Positions 30,300 through 43,935 of a DNA stretch of 64,000 nucleotides are shown here, in pieces. A program made the translations under genes and the position numbers. The notes under the pieces were generated by a model, which did not search any database, had not been told where the DNA came from, and worked only from the letters and a program-made list of their open reading frames with translations. The stretch is from Setaria digitata (lineage: Eukaryota; Nematoda; Chromadorea; Rhabditida; Setariidae): assembly GCA_003640385.1 (NCBI GenBank), contig RCAB01000023.1, forward strand, positions 1-64,000, read 5' to 3'. Position 1 is the stretch's first letter; each line of letters begins with the position of its first letter.

Positions 30300-33200
30300 A
30301 TGGGCAATGAAGCAATGTTTGGATGGAGCGCAATATTGTTGTTGATCTCTTTAGAGTTGATAAGTAAAGAAACGATGAGTGAACGAACGGCGGTAAAAGT
30401 TTCAGAATTATCTGTGATTTTGTATCAGGAAAGTAAGCAGACTGTTGATTACGCTATCGGTAGTAAGCCGGTGACACAAACATGATTCTGATGAACTTGA
30501 AATCATTTAGCTTTCTAGGATATGATTAAAAGTTTGAAGTCGTTTCATCTTTGCAACAGTCGAATTTGTCAGTGAGAATGCAAGTCACCGGAAAATCTTT
30601 CACTAGGAAAACAATATTTCCTTTTTCGCAAACAATCCTTCCATTATTCCTATTGGAATTTGTTCAAGCTTTCCAACGAATTTCAATTAATGGTTTGTGA
30701 GATAGGCTTCAGTCATCCTTTTGTTCTAATTGCCTTACTTCCTTTTTTTCTTCTTTCCCTTTTTTTTAAAAAAAATTTCTTCTGCATACTTGCTATATGG
30801 AAAATATTTCGGAACGATTTGGAATCTTCGTGAATAAAAGTGCCATATTGTATATCTGTTGCGATGTCGCAAATACCCACTGCGACGATGGTACAGATTC
30901 TCTTTTTTTTTTGTTTGCATGAAAAGGAAGAAAAGTTATGTGACAGTTCACATATTTCTTGCAGTCAAATTTCCTTTTCAATCGCAAATTCGTTGTTCAT
31001 GTTGTTCATGGTAATGCATTTATAAAATGTTCAAATTGCACATTATCTAGTATTGCAAGAAGAGTTTTTGAAGAACTCAGCAGTCAAAATTTAATTGGGC
31101 ACTGTGAAGTGAATATAAAGAGATGGTCATTCAAATATCAATTATTACTGTCATTTTCATGGCCTAGAAAACAAAAAAAATGAGCGAAGAGCCTTTGTCT
31201 GGATTACTGAATATTTGAAAGGGAAAACGATCGTAATACTGTTTTCATTTTCTCCTTTTTTATATTATTCTGTCAATTTCTACTTTTGACTTCAACGAAA
31301 TGTATTGTCAGTAAAAGGTATTGTTGCCGTAGACTAATCTGAGTTGATGGTGGTAAAAGCCTAAAAGGGTAAAAGTTTTGCATTGTTTTCTCCTTTTAGA
31401 CTAGCTCGTTTTTAATCGGAGTTTTAAAACAGTAAAGATGTGTAGACAAAGATGCGAAAAATATCCCTTGGCAGGAATTAATCCAAAAGGAAAGTAGTTC
31501 TATCTGGCTTCCTAGACCTGGCTACTCATACTTTAGAAAAGCCTAACAAGGGAACATATTTATGAGCTACATTCATTTCTTTTTTTTTTTTGTTTTCAAA
31601 TGTTATCTTTGCTAAGTCTTTGCTGCTGCCTATTCCGACAAAACTGCTTCTTTGTATAATTTTGCGTTCTTCTCGATGAATTCCTTCCAATCTAAAAAAT
31701 TATTTATTTCGGCTTTCCTTTCTTTTTTCTTTTTAGATAGCATTGAATAATTGATAATGTAAATATAAGAGAATCTGGTTCTTGCTTCCAAAAGAATCAC
31801 ATCAAGCTCCTCTCTACAGAGTATTAAGATTATTCAGGCAGATAAAGCTCAGATGCTGAAGGCATTTTCATTTTTGGATTCCCAAATTTTTAATTTGCCT
31901 TGTGCGGGAGAAAAGCTATAATCCTTTTTTGAGACTTGGATTTGCGGTATTATTTGAATTCAAATTAAGATTGTGCTGCTATTTTTCCAAGAAAAAGCTT
32001 TCCGATGCTAAGTGACCACTATTTTTGAAGCCTAGACAGACTCAAGATTCATCTCGAAGTTATCATGTTGCAATCTGGAACTCTAAAAATTTAGGAGCCT
32101 TAATTATTTATAAGAAACAATTTATCCAAAAATCCTTTTAGTATAATATAATAAAGCTCATTTCCAAAGTGTCCATAGCTGTTTGACTGTGCCGCTGATT
32201 GTACGTTTTTCAATGAAGCTCATTTAAATTTATTACGTAAATTAAATGAAATTCCAGAAGAATTTTTCCGCTGCGCACTTTACCTCTTTCGAACACATCA
32301 GCAATATTTTCTTGAATCTCTCTGAATGATAAATATAATAAAAAAGAATAAAGAAGTTATTAAGAAATTTTTTGAGCGGTGACTAAACCAAAATATTAAT
32401 GATAATTTGAATATTTACTAGTGAGCTGAAGTTGAAACTGAATCTTTCTTTGCAGTAAAAATTTACGTCAGGAAGTTGCAAATGGTACTCTAACTGCATA
32501 AGTTAAAATTGAAATTAATGATCATGAGATATAATACGAATGGAAATCATTGATTGAGTTGCTTGAAATTTTTCCGGCTATATATATATATATATATATA
32601 TAAAAGTGGAAATCTTAATTATGGCAGTTAGGCTTCCAAGCATTGAAGGCATCTGAAAAATAGAATTGTTCTCTTTTTAAGAAAAAAGAAAAAGATTTTT
32701 CCGCTTTACTAATTCCTGAAGAATTAATTATTCAAATTTCAACTTCTTGAGCTTTGTGCATCAGAGATTAATGACATTGATTCAACAGTTAATAACACTC
32801 GGAAATTTGAGAAATGAAAGGCCAAGAGAGTTATCAAGGTGGATTAGTCTCGGAGAAAAGATAGTCATTTCTTTTTCAGAAGTGATTTTTCCGTGTCCTG
32901 AAAAGAAAGACATCAATAAAAAGAACTGAGGAGAGCTGTGGGATGGCTTGAGGGTGTACCTTTTTTATTTAATTTCATAAGACCAAGAAGACGATATTGG
33001 CAGGCTATCACGCCCATGCAGTAATGAATGAAAGGCCTTGCTATGCCTTTTTGTCATCATCAGAACACCTTGTTATTCTGTTCCCTCTTTCCTGCTAGTA
33101 TCTCTTTAGAATTCTAATTAATATAAAGCTAGCATATAGTCAGTTTATACATTTTTAAGATTTTAAAGAGAAAGCAGAAGCAACTGATTGATACTGCTTA

Positions 33201-36200
33201 GGAGAATTTGAAATCAGTTGCAAAATTTTCCAGAATTGCTGTAAAGCCTACTTGATGATTCCTCATGACTTACTTTTTTACACTTCAATTTAATACAAGC
33301 ATGAATTATATTCTATTTAACCCTGATTAAGTTCTAATATTCTAATAATTCTATTTATCAAAAGCAGAAATAGTTTGTTCCCAAGTAGTGCAGTATTCAC
33401 GTTAATGAAATAATTTAAGCGGTCTTTGTGACGCATTTTTTACTCCAAAATATCTGACTGCGCCAAATAATCTCAGTGGACGGAGCATTATTAACTCATA
33501 AATATCTAAGCCATATTAAAGACGTATTAACTTTAACTCTAGAATAACAGTAAAATTTGAAATTATCGTCATAAAATTTTCTAAAAAAGACTGTTACAGT
33601 AAGATAAAACGTAAGTTTTGCTAATACTTAATCCAGGTAGATCTCTCTTTTTATGGTTGCAATTCAATGTAAAAAAAACTTCCTTTTGGTGTATCGTTTC
33701 GTTTTTGCTTTTTTCTTTTCCTTTTTTTTTTTTTTTTTCAAGCAAAGCTGAATAGATTATGAAATAATTATGAATGTAGTTTTAAAGTTTTAATGGTCGA
33801 AATGTCGGCTTACACTACTATAAAACTTTCATATTTCTAATTTTATACCGCATAAGACTTGTGGATTATTTTATTTCTCAATCGATACTCGAAATAGCCA
33901 TTCATTAAAGTCACTGTGATAATCTAAACTCATTAATAACTCTGTTGATTTTGCTTATTGCACAAAATAACCTTCCCTAAAATTATTTGGAAGAATGAGA
34001 ACCATCCAGTGTTCTTTAATTACTGAAGTCATTAATCACTAAAGTTATTTACCAATTTAGTCTCAAAGCTTTTTGTGTGCTACTTTCTGTTTCATTCAGC
34101 TGAGCAACTGAACAACTGACTTTTCATATCATCGTTGTTATTTTAGTTCTAGATGACACTTTAATTACATACAATTTGTTATTTTCATATCATTTGACAT
34201 TCTTTTAGGATATTGGCTGCATAATTTGAATAAAGTTGAGACAATCCCTTTAGCTGCCTACTGTTTTGATCATCAAATGTCATCTGAAGACGATGAAGTG
34301 TTATTAGCGGTACATATCAAAACTGCAGTCATTCTGATATTCTGCACTGTGAGTATTACCGGCCATGTCATTGCAATATGCGTACTCTACTCGATTCTTA
34401 ATCCTAATAATTTATTCCTTATTAGCATGTCCTGGTACGTATTACTTAATTCGAAATATCACAGTAAATTTCAATATTTCAATTTTATTTATGAATTAAA
34501 TTTTTGCAGCACACAAAAGTTTCTATTAGTTTTGCTATTTGAGAAAATACTTTTCAAAAAAAAACGAAAAATAAATGTTTGATTATTTCGAGGATTAGCA
34601 AAGTTTCTGCCAGCTTGGTACCAAAATGTTTCACTTGAGCATTAATTTCTTGATTTTTGAATAAATTTTTCATTGTTACATTGTGAAATAGGTCCGACAG
34701 TTGATTAATTACCGCAGCTAACTATAGGGACTTTCCGACTCTTCTAAATGGAAATTGACGTAGCAATTCATTTCCACACGGTGCTTAAGATTAAAAAGAG
34801 TACTTAATCAGTTGTAAACTCAGATGGTCCATTTATTAATAACTGCATTTTAAATACTAACTTTTCTCTTCTCAAGACAAAGATGATTATGTTGAGGTAT
34901 AATACAATGAAAAATAATGCTGCAAACTTTCTCGAAATTTTCCTTCCTTTCGCCCAGTTTGTTTTAGGTATTATTTTAATTAAGTTCAAACTCTATCTCC
35001 TAAAGGAAAAAAAAATATTTCAATGCTATTAAAAAAAGTTCCTTAGCCTTCCTTAACAAGGCTAAAATAGCTAAAGAGAGTCAGTTTTATCGATTTGTCT
35101 TCATTTATCTTAAATAATATCTGACTTCTAAAGAAAAAAGTTTAAATAATGCAATTTATATTGCTGCTAGAAATAAAAAAAAAACAGCGAAAATTTAATA
35201 TGAGAATTCAGTGGTGCTGAATCTTAACTCATTGACAGAGTTGAATGCTTCATCCTCAATGAAATTATTTCAAATTTGTACATGCAATTTATGAATTTAA
35301 TAATGTGACACAGATTACTTCAAGCTATGTTTTGTTTGCTATTCTGAACTATAGTTTGTATTCTGCTTTTGATAAAATAAGTTTTCACGAAAAAACCCCA
35401 GATATTTTCAGGTAGATTTATCATCAGTTTTGAATTTAAGTTTGAATTTTTTAGTACTCAAGTTGCATTATGTGCAAATTTCTTCTATTCAAACTTATTC
35501 AAATATCTCAGTGACGTGTGGTGCATATCAGAACTTTGGTCTCACGCATGGGTTTCTACATTATTGGTACGCATTTTCTTTCACTAATCATGTGTCAAAC
35601 GGTCTATGATAGAATTTTGAGAAAACAAAAGTCCTGAAAAAAATTTCCTGCAATTCATCAAAGACAAGACTGCAACAAATGTCCCCTAAACCAATAAATG
35701 TCAAGTTTCCGTTGCTTGAATGTTGCTGTTAAATGAAGTTTGTTAGCGAACTCCTTTCTCTGTTAAAACTTTTCCAGCAGTGTGTAAAGGAAAGCACACG
35801 ATGGACTGACTTAACTAAATCGAAAATGAATTTTTTGGAAGATATTAATTTTTTTGGACAAAATTTGATTAAAAAAAAACTATGTCAGTTTTTTAACGCT
35901 TAAGTAATTTCACTGAAAGTGCACTGAATTTAGATGGTCCAAGCTTTACTAAAGTGAAAAGAATTCACACTATTCCATCAACAAAAGTAAGCTGCAATCA
36001 CTAATATGAAAAACGTTGGGTATTCATATCATTAAGTATTTCAAAAAATTGAAATTCAGTTTATGTGCAGCACTCCACTAATTTCTTCGCACTGTTAATT
36101 ATCTATTTGGATTGAAAGAAAGACTCAACTTTTGTTACATGGGCTGTTATAGGTATCGGTAAATTTGTCGGTGGTTGTTCATATGAGCGGTGTTTTTCAT

Positions 36201-38384
36201 GTAGTAACGTTGTCGATCGTTCGTTTTATTTCACTGAATCAAGTGCTTAAAATAAAATTCACCGAATTATGGTTTAGCCACAATGTTAGTTTCCTCTAAT
36301 GAATCACAAAAAAAGTTTTTTTTTTTAACTGACAAAACTTTTTGAATTGTTGGAAAACTGTCAAGGCTCACTCTTATCTCATTAGATTCACTGCTTCACT
36401 AGAGAGATTAGACAATATTCTTTCTTTGATTGCGTTTCAGAATGAGAAAAATAAGATTTTTTCTTGAAAATTAAAATAATTTACAGAAATGTTTGCGCAC
36501 CATAATATTAATCAGTATCAGTGCGGTCTTGCTGTGTATACCATTCTTTTTCAATTCCGAAGTTCGAAAAGTGCCATCACATCGGGAATGTTCGGCGCGA
36601 TACCCGTACAAAAGCAATCTTTCGGCACATGAGATCGGTTTCACCATTATCGCCATGAATACTTTTCTTGGACGACTGAACTTCTGGCTTCTGGGCACTA
36701 TATGCAAATTGATCCCATGTACTATCCTAATTATAATGACTGTGCTATTGATACAAAAGCTACGTCAGATTCAGAAGTTGTCTATAAGGTTTACATCAGA
36801 AAAACGAGAAAAAAGACGTCGACGCATTACATACATTATTTTGGTAAATAGAATTTCTGTTTTCCCTTACAGTAATATTCACAGCATTCATATTCATACT
36901 ATGTATTTAATTTCTGTGTTAGTTCTTTTTTCCAATAAATTTTAAATGCGAAAATTTATTGAAAATTAGGAAGATTTATCAGAAAGCGATATTTGTTTGT
37001 TGTTTAGATTCCAACTCACTTTATGAATTCAGATTCCATCCCACCGAAAGTGTTATCCTTTATTCGAAATCACTGATTCCATGTGTATATCCCTGATTCA
37101 GCGAAGATTTTCCTACTTGTGATGGGAGTAATAGGCATTTCTTTCAATAGATCATTTGAGTATTAATACACTGCCAAGTACGGTAACAATTTAATTGTTG
37201 GGAAAACTATGATGCATTTGCAACTGAATGACTGCTTCCGAGATAATCTTGAGTGCAGTTTGGGATGAAGTCGAAAGCATCAGATAAATGAAAGTCAATG
37301 AAATTAGATGACATTTAGATTTGAAGAATTACCAAAAATTTACTGATAGATCCTTTGCAGGTAGTGATGATAAATTTTGTGATTGTCGAACTACCACAAG
37401 GTGTTGTATCGGTTTTATCATCCGTGAAGGGAGCAAGTTTTGCGGGATCTGAATCGCTGGGTGATTTGTTTGACATCTTTTCATTGCTCAATTCCTGCGT
37501 TACATTTAGTCTTTTTTGTTTGATGAATAGTCGCATTCGAAATGCATTCACTCAAGGATTATTTCCATTTAGTCGTAAGCGTATCGAACAAATTGTTCAC
37601 AGGTTTGTTCTGTTTTCATATTTTATCTAAGAAAGGCCGTCACTGTCCAAAATAATCAAATTTTTTATCAAAATTTTCTGCTAATTTTCGAAATTTTGGC
37701 AAAAGTTTCTGTATGATAAGGAAGTCCAGTACCAACGTATATCAGGAGATGATTAATAAAGATCTCTATACGGAAAAAAAGACTTTTGAGATAGCAGTTT
37801 GATAGATATAGAATCCAAATTTAGGAATTTTTCCTAATTCGAGATGTATTTTGTTTTTTCAATAGCTATATTTTTTGCTATAATACTTAAAAGATCGGCT
37901 TTTGCTGACATATAGGAAATAAAGCATAAAGATTGATTTCATATTTTGTTTTACATTCTTGTCTATCTGAAAATAATATTCAGCTTTACTAAATACTCTC
38001 TAGAGTCATTGTTAGAGATATATTCGTCTTACTTTTTTAGGTTTTGAATGGTTGTTGTGAGATTTTCAGAAACCATTAGTTCAGATGGATGAATAAAAAA
38101 GTAATCATGTTAGGATATTTCCCTGTATGCTCAATTTCTTATATCAAATAATACAATATACTGAATATCGTGTTCTTGTGTTTCTAATTAAATTAAATTT
38201 TAGGGAAATTATCTTAGAATGAGAAACATGTTTCGCGGCTGATTTCATTGGAGACTGAGGAACGTTCGTATTTTTAGGACTGTTTTACCTAAATCGGTAT
38301 GTTTGAAATTTTAAGTGGTGATCAATTTCCAGATTGAAGAATGATTCAGTGGTAGTTGAAAACAGTAATTCGGATAATGCATGA
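30300..38384 (+). CDS. DMSR-family (myosuppressin/FMRFamide-like) neuropeptide GPCR
   Basis: Seven-transmembrane receptor of the nematode DMSR group, related to insect myosuppressin receptors; such receptors bind RFamide-type FLP peptides (family knowledge). Seven exons: 30300-30363, 34209-34434, 35455-35566, 36153-36284, 36487-36843, 37361-37602, 38333-38384. They join in frame to 394 residues. TM1 is about 50-75, TM2 83-105, TM3 about 122-158 ending LSIVRFISL in place of DRY, and TM4 about 182-200. An extracellular loop has the Cys that pairs with the TM3 Cys (WCISELW, RECSARY). TM5 carries the family signature NFWLLGTICKLIPC. TM6-TM7 carry ELPQGVVSVLS and LGDLFDIFSLLNSC, with NSCVTF instead of NPxxY. 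Exon 1 is 3.8 kb away and was chosen because its phase and hydrophobic N-terminus fit. The last exon (VVVENSNSDNA tail) was preferred over an alternative acceptor at 38202. Confidence 0.85.
32579..32602. repeat. (TA)12 microsatellite
   Basis: Uninterrupted TA dinucleotide run in the long first intron of the receptor gene. Confidence 0.95.
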
Positions 38385-39228
38385 TGCAGCGAAGTTGAAA
38401 TTGCTCTCAGATAAATCTATATGCATCTCAACATGACAACGATTCTCGTTTCTAGTTATCATTATATTTTTGTCGGATAACATGCTAGCAACAAACTCAT
38501 TGGAATTTTTGCTGATAAATTAAAGCGAAACTTCACTAACTAGTGTTTCCTCTCCAGGGAAAATGCTAGTTTCCACTGCGACCAATAACTTCATCTGAGA
38601 ATGTACTCGTGATACTCACAGGTCATCTGTCATCGAAAACAGAAAGACCTGGAATGTTCCGTATGTCATATTATTATCCTTTACTCACGTTGCAGTCATT
38701 ATTTTCAATGTGAATAGCCTAATACGTATCTATCTTTAATAACTGAGTAATAATTACAAGTTGATTTAATGGTTACTGTACGATATAGTAATTAATGTCT
38801 CTTGCATAAATAACTGTGCTACTGTGTTATTTGCAAGATCACAGTTGTGGCTCGCTTAGACAGGGTATAACAAGATAGCAGGTTCTGTCATTGTGATAAC
38901 CATTTGTGATGCAGATTTTTTGATAAGTTTGTAGTAGAATGCTTCACAGATTATTCCACGTATTGGCTTGCTTCAAATTTCTGCCACTGATTTCCCATCT
39001 CAAGTATTTTATATAACGATCTATTTCACTTCAATCTTCTTTGGAGTAATTTTAATTAAACTGCCAGGAGTAAGGAAGAAGTGTAAGTACAGAAAGATAG
39101 ATAGGTTCATTACCTGTCGTTATTCGCAGCATTTATCAGCACATACTGCCGAAATCTTAGATTAATCATGGAGAAAAAGTGAGCAATACTTTATACCAAT
39201 GGGAAAACTAAGCAATTCTTAATGGACT
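38385..39228. other. convergent intergenic region
   Basis: Lies between the 3' ends of the receptor gene and the PAP2-family gene. No supported gene or repeat. A short open frame at 38968-39165 has no ATG or splice support. Confidence 0.5.
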
Positions 39229-42200
39229 TCAGTAACCAACAAAGCCACTTTGCTGTTGTTGCTGTGGTGGAGAGATAGTACGGTGGAAGCTTTCGGTTGT
39301 CGTCGTAACCTCGTAAGTACGGTCCTGACCTCGGCGGTAGCGGGCTGTTGCAAGAGCTGGAACTATCGGTTGTGGTACGTCTTCCTCGTAGACCCTATGA
39401 CGATCACTTTCTTGTATTGCGAAGGCAAACATTATTTTCTCAATTAGAGTTTTAGTGTATTTTTTGAATCGACGTCAAACTAACGTGTATTCTTCCTTCA
39501 GAGAAGGTGCTCGTATACGTGGCAGCTTGAACCACTGAAAGAATGGACTCACGCGCTCCTCCAGCGTCATCGGTTTCTCCACTGGGTAATAGTAGTATTC
39601 TTGGAAACATAGAACTGAGTGACACTACAAATGATACAGTATTGCTTGCCTAATTTTAATTTGTTCTAAACTAATTTTAAAATGTTTTTTCTGATTTAAA
39701 ATCTATCGGGATAATTTGTATAAAAAATGAATTTTTCCACATAATTCTAGTAAAGGTCAAGTTTTTGAGATAACAGTTTAGTCTAAAGATTTAAATTTAA
39801 TTAAAGGAAAGAAAAAACCCGATATTTACCAAGAACAGTGCGATGAAGAAACCGATCAACCATCCGACCCAAATGTCCCTCCAGTGGTTTTTGTAACCAT
39901 TAATTCTTGAAAATGAATCAATCAGTGTAAGACCCATGAAACCGAATATCAGAAATGGTCGTAGTAGGGGTGCACTACGTAGACTGATCATGTAGTAGAT
40001 GTAGCACTGCAAAATTGAAAAGGATGAGAAAGTTTTTGTTTAAGTAACCAGCTTTAGTAGAAATAAGTGGTCCTATAACCCAAGTTCAATTTCTGTTTTC
40101 ACTTCTAACCAGGCACTAACTGGCAGAGTCACACAGATACATCTCTGATTTAAAAGTTCTGTAACATACAGCAAACAAAACGGACATGAAGACTCTGCAG
40201 AGTTCGTCAGGATTTTATTACACTGTGAGACTGGAGTAAGCTTTCAAGATGAATATATTGTCAAGACTAGAACACTGAGTCAACAGAGAGCTTATTCTCG
40301 AATTGAAGTTATCTAAGTGAAATTACCGAAGCGAATGTGGATGAGAAGGAAGAGAATGCAGCATGAAGTGATGGAAATGAAAGCGAAGCGTAGCGAAGAT
40401 CGTTCGGATTCCGATGCAAACATGCCAAGAAGGGAGAAGGTGACGGTGACTGCTCCAGCGGTGCTGTACACGCGCTGCAATTATAAACTTACATCTAGGA
40501 AGCTGAAGTTTTCTCAAAACGATGAAGTGACTATAACCGATGTGATCGGAGCATGCCTTTGGTTGGTCAGTCAATTCAGTTAGTTTTTTGCTTTTATTTT
40601 ATTGAATTCTTAATTGTGAACTTCGAAATCCAAACGTTAGTTTGATCCGAAGTGCATATTGTGGTCTGCGGGAAGCAAGCATCTTTCAGACAGGTTTCAT
40701 TCCCTATGAGACGGACACTTCTCTTTAAATAGGTCTTCTAGTCTAAAACGTATCAAATCTGTGTCTTGAGAAACTCATAAAATAGTGGTATAGAAAGTGA
40801 ATTTCTTGTCTGTCTCAAATATCATAAATTCAATTATTCACTGGAGAAATGTCACTTGGTTGGATAAAGAAATGTGTACGATGGATTGCACTGAAGAACT
40901 TCAAATATTTCCTCTCAAGAGAGATAAACAAACAGTTGTTCGAGAAAATGCAATAACTGAAGGAACCAACCTTATGTTTGGTCTACAAAGAGACAAAAAA
41001 TATGGCCGATGATAACCAGTCATAAATTTGATCGTATAAGTAAATATTTGAGTTATGAGTGCACCGAAGATGAATACACCTGCAATGCATACAAATTATG
41101 CTTCCCTTTCAGTTCCAAGGTGAAATGCATGGAAATTGTTCCATACTAATACTGACTTTCTAAACACTTGTAAAAATAAACTTCCTGCTACTTTACTGTG
41201 ACATATTACTAGTAATTTTGCTATCGCTTTATTGCAGTAATGACCATTAGGAATAGAATTAGGAACTGTCGATTTGCCAAGTCATTAGCAAGCCAAAGTT
41301 GACATGACTTGTAACTTTACATAACTGTCAATATTTTGCTAATGTAAAACGACAAATGGTTGACCGATAAATCGTAGAAGTCTCCGAGTCAATAAATGTA
41401 TTTTACATTCTCCACAGCTAGCATAAACTGTTTTTCTTGGCTTCGTAGAAAATAACCAAAACATTACTTCACCAAGAAATATCTGCAATAAGTGAAGAAA
41501 CCGCAGTAATTAAACAAATAGCCAAAAATGAATGTAAAAATGAGTAAATGAAAAAAGATTTTTGGTTTTTTACATCATTCAATGCAAATTCATTTAACAA
41601 ACAGAAAAATGGAACGACCAGTTATCTGGGGAAGTTGACAAATCTTCTAATTCCGAAATTCTTAAGTTTTAATGAAAGAAAATATCATTTACATAGTTTT
41701 TATTACCGTATACACTGAAGTAATAATGCATACTTTATCTAATCAAGGCACTTGGATGATAGTGAGTTTCTTTCGCCCATCATATAATTAATTAATCAGT
41801 GGCTATCGTCGATACTTAATTGTCACTGATTATGGTGATAAATGAATGAAGAAGGAAAAAGCTGAGAACGTACAATAAGAGGCGGTAAAGAAAATCCGAG
41901 TATATAAAGGAGTGAATATGAAACATAGAGATTGAAATCTTCGGGACGAAAATCAGGCCTATACAAAACAATATCACGACACTGGAATACTCGATGATGA
42001 TAAGGGAATACTGTCGTGAAACTGAAATTCTCATAGAAGCGGAATTAATTAGCGCCAAATTCTTTGTTCCTCCTCGAAGCAATTACATCCACCGTCTTGT
42101 GCTAATTTATTTTAGAAAACTATAAAATGATACTAGTCTAAGATGCTAGCACTTTGTTAAAAAAAAAAAAGCAATGAAAATCTACCTCATATAATACCAT

Positions 42201-42352
42201 AATGTCCATAAACACGCCAAACCAACAACTGATAATATAAATGTTGGAATGATAAAGTAGTTGAGCTGTATACGTGATCGCCTAATGACTGGACCATCAT
42301 ATTGGGAAGCCGAGAAGACCTCTGACTGGGCTCGAGAATGAGGCATGGACAT
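39229..42352 (-). CDS. PAP2-superfamily lipid phosphate phosphatase-like membrane protein
   Basis: Multispan membrane protein of the PLPP/PLPPR group, which dephosphorylates lipid phosphates such as LPA and S1P or is a catalytically dead relative (family knowledge). Eight exons on the minus strand: 42186-42352, 41874-41958, 41365-41482, 40971-41079, 40327-40474, 39830-40006, 39481-39624, 39229-39438. They join in frame to about 385 residues. The three PAP2 motifs are C1 KFMTGYHRP (about 141-149), C2 SFPSLHAAF (about 191-199) and C3 SRINGYKNHWRD (about 242-253). Both catalytic His positions and the Arg and Lys residues are kept, but C2 reads PSLH instead of PSGH. TM1 is IIPTFILSVVGLACLWTLW and TM2 ends LPPLIIFLGEVMFWLF. 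The cytoplasmic tail has a run of five Gln and ends SGFVGY. The last intron (42 bp) is uncertain, because another donor/acceptor pair also fits. The start is the first ATG after an in-frame stop. Confidence 0.85.
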
Positions 42353-43935
42353 TTTTGTGGCAATGGAATTGCGAAAGTTATCTGACCGAGATTTCTTGCA
42401 GTATAGGCACTTTCTCACATAGAAACAAATTCAACAAATTTGTTTCCGTGCTGACAATGGTGCATACGGAGAGTTTCTGAAATGGCCAAAGTAATGAGAA
42501 AGATCGATGGAGACAGACTGTAGCAAAGGTGAAGATGAAGGAGTCGAGAATGGATTGAAGTTAAGATTGATTCCGAGACTACCTGCAGTAGACGATATCG
42601 GTGAACAGAGTAGACTTTATGCTGAGGTGAGATGAGAGGACAGAAAGTTAATGAAGACGTAAAAGTCTCCACCTCTTTTACCTGTCCAATTTCATTTTTA
42701 TTTATCCTTTTACTGATTCAATAATTGATTGACTGATTGGTCTGATTGACTAACCGTAATATCTTCCCGTTCTTTACACTATTTCCTCTAGTATTATTAT
42801 GACAATTTTCGCAGTAATACTTGTGTTTAATTGAACAAATAGATGTGCTAGGAGTAGATGGAAGAATAAACGAAATGACCAAAGCAAAGTGGTTTATTTG
42901 TGAATCATACAGCTGCTCAAAGCTCATTTCATCGAGTCATAAAGCTAAGATAGAACTATATAGAATAGCTGTATAGCTTGGTTTAATATAATTTAAATCT
43001 TGTTTAGTCTCATTTCAAGGACTATAGATGGAAAATTCGGACAGCTTTGTAAATAATGTATGATTTTATGGTAATAATCACTAGCTTTCTCATTATTCCT
43101 ACAAAAATTTATCCCGACAGCATCTTATGAACCATTTTGGTAGGCTTAAGTGTAAGTTTAGAAGTAAAAGTAACGCTCAGTAGGAAAGACATTTAATAGG
43201 TACAGTAAACAAACTAATTAAACAGTGAGAACATACATGTATGGACGAAAAGACAATTTTTGCATAATTGAATCTCCGAATTTTCGTCACAGAGCAGCAC
43301 ATAATGCTTCTTGAGGTTTAATAAATCTAATAAAAGAAAGAAATATCGTGATTTTCAAATATGAATTGCTTCAGGAATAAAAATTTCTTTTGTTCAAATG
43401 ATATGGAAGAATTTCAAGTTTAGTGATGTAATTATTTAGATGCGGGTAATCATTTCATCCAGGAATTTGAAGCTCATGTTAATTATTATGTTGGAATAAT
43501 TAAATTTATTTTCAGTTACAAATAATTTAACAGTGAATGAATTAAATTCTGAGAGACTAATAGCACATGAATGAGTGAAGCAGAATTGTAAGTGAAGGAA
43601 TTCTCGTTCTGCAAGGAATGAGAAAATCAGAGATTCATTCATTTAAGACTCGCGTTTAGAAAAGTTAAGCAATCGAAGCTTTCAGTGTAGGAAGCCATAA
43701 AAATGAAAGTAAAGCTATCAGAAATTAACGAAAATGTATGGAGTGACTTTTCCTTTTGATAAGTGTTCGTTAACATAGCAATTTTGAAGCATCCTAAAGA
43801 TTGCAGATGTTTCCTTTTCTTTCCAGTTCTTTGGTTGTAAATACTTACAATGTGCAATTATTTTTTATTGCTGGGTAGTTTATCAAAACCTTTAACCTTA
43901 AATGTAAATAGAAACCACTTAGGATACTTCCGCAA
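42353..43935. other. gene-free stretch
   Basis: Presumed upstream region of the PAP2-family gene and 3' flank of the small gene to its right. Open frames at 42415-42672, 43436-43642 and 43639-43857 on the minus strand show no splice or motif support. Confidence 0.45.

Noticed and set aside
40323..40574. His-rich minus-strand frame at PAP2 exon 5
   Set aside because: Wrong frame. The correct phase gives the PAP2 C2 motif SFPSLHAAF and joins both neighbours.
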